From the NCBI RefSeq assembly GCF_000498755.1, contig NZ_AXUS01000003.1:109101-173100 (forward strand): 64,000 nt of DNA, read 5' to 3'. The translations under genes were made by a program, and so were the position numbers. Shown here piece by piece: positions 63,715 to 64,000 of the stretch. This DNA comes from Clostridioides mangenotii TR. Its GTDB lineage: Bacteria; Bacillota; Clostridia; Peptostreptococcales; Peptostreptococcaceae. The notes under the pieces are model-generated. The model had not been told where the DNA came from and did no database searches. It saw only the letters and a program-made list of their open reading frames with translations. Position 1 is the stretch's first letter, and the number at the start of each line of letters is the position of its first letter.

Positions 63715-64000
63715 TACTTCGCCACCTCCCCGAATACTCTGTTCTTAACAAACTTATCTAATAGTGGTGTTAAAACGTTAACTAGTAATATAGAATAAGA
63801 TACTCCTTCTGGATATCCTCCGTACATTCTAATAACTGTAGTAAGTAGTCCTGCTACTACTGCATATATTATTTGAGCTTTTTTCGTCATTGGCGATGTT
63901 GTATAATCAGTAAGCATGAAAAAAGCACCTAACATAAGTCCACCTGCGAATAATTGATATACTGCGAACGTAAGATCGAATCCGCTGAATAAAAATGTTA
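63714..64000 (-). CDS. rnfD: Rnf complex subunit D, C-terminal part (cut by window edge)
   Basis: The frame continues to the right edge and encodes FSGFDLTFAVYQLFAGGLML and then GAFFMLTDYTTSPMT, the C-terminal helices of RnfD. It ends next to the rnfG start. The rest, including the Thr that carries FMN in RnfD, lies outside. An internal ATG at 63935 is not a start. Proton or sodium translocation is assigned to this subunit in the family. Confidence 0.93.
   Translation of the reverse strand, partial: TFLFSGFDLTFAVYQLFAGGLMLGAFFMLTDYTTSPMTKKAQIIYAVVAGLLTTVIRMYGGYPEGVSYSILLVNVLTPLLDKFVKNRVFGEVAK

Noticed and set aside
1-64000. CRISPR array or cas genes
   Set aside because: No regularly spaced direct repeats and no Cas-like proteins. 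The repeated motifs are terminator stems.

Overview
The window is AT-rich DNA from a low-GC, anaerobic Firmicute, most likely a member of the Peptostreptococcaceae close to Clostridioides. The signs are: an Rnf ferredoxin:NAD complex; a complete selenocysteine kit (selC, selD, selA, selB) whose SelD itself carries an in-frame UGA; an A-type flavodiiron protein; the gene order maf-radC-mreBCD-PBP2-minCDE-rodA-rodA-mgsA; and the rplU-prp-rpmA / obgE / yhbY block with a Firmicute-type extended L27. I cannot name a species.

Left edge to about 14 kb: the 3' end of a tyrosine integrase stops 59 bases before the 3' end of tRNA-Sec, so a mobile element beyond the left edge is probably integrated in selC. 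Then come a 3D-domain cell-wall protein, ung, an ApbE flavin transferase, a large orphan sensor kinase, the selD-selA-selB operon, a ComEA-like protein, a D,D-carboxypeptidase and a DUF2325 protein behind a Fur-box-like site.

14-31 kb: argH with a HAD phosphatase; a TetR repressor with a palindromic operator, followed by a tandem array of two kinds of unrecognised two-helix mini-proteins (A1, B1, A2, B2 plus a B remnant); a P-type cation ATPase behind a yybP-ykoY-like Mn2+ riboswitch; ridA and threonine ammonia-lyase; aspartate 4-decarboxylase and asparaginase (asparagine to aspartate to alanine); murJ; and leuS behind a T-box.

31-46 kb: nadD-yqeK-rsfS, recX, a type I methyltransferase pair (hsdM, hsdS) without hsdR, rnz, yhbY, obgE, rplU-prp-rpmA, RNase G, and two radical-SAM-associated genes. 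46-64 kb: fprA, small membrane proteins, ytaF, a TfoX C-terminal domain protein, mgsA, two tandem rodA genes, minCDE, PBP2, mreDCB, radC, maf, and the rnf operon (rnfD partial at the right edge). Downstream of rnfB is a decayed piece encoding two more [4Fe-4S] ferredoxin motifs.

A recurring feature is five genes (selD, the second A mini-protein, leuS, ytaF and a small basic protein) that are each put back in frame by adding one base in or next to a mononucleotide run. Because leuS is essential, at least part of this is probably a sequencing or assembly artefact. The most novel-looking content is the TetR-linked A/B mini-protein array.
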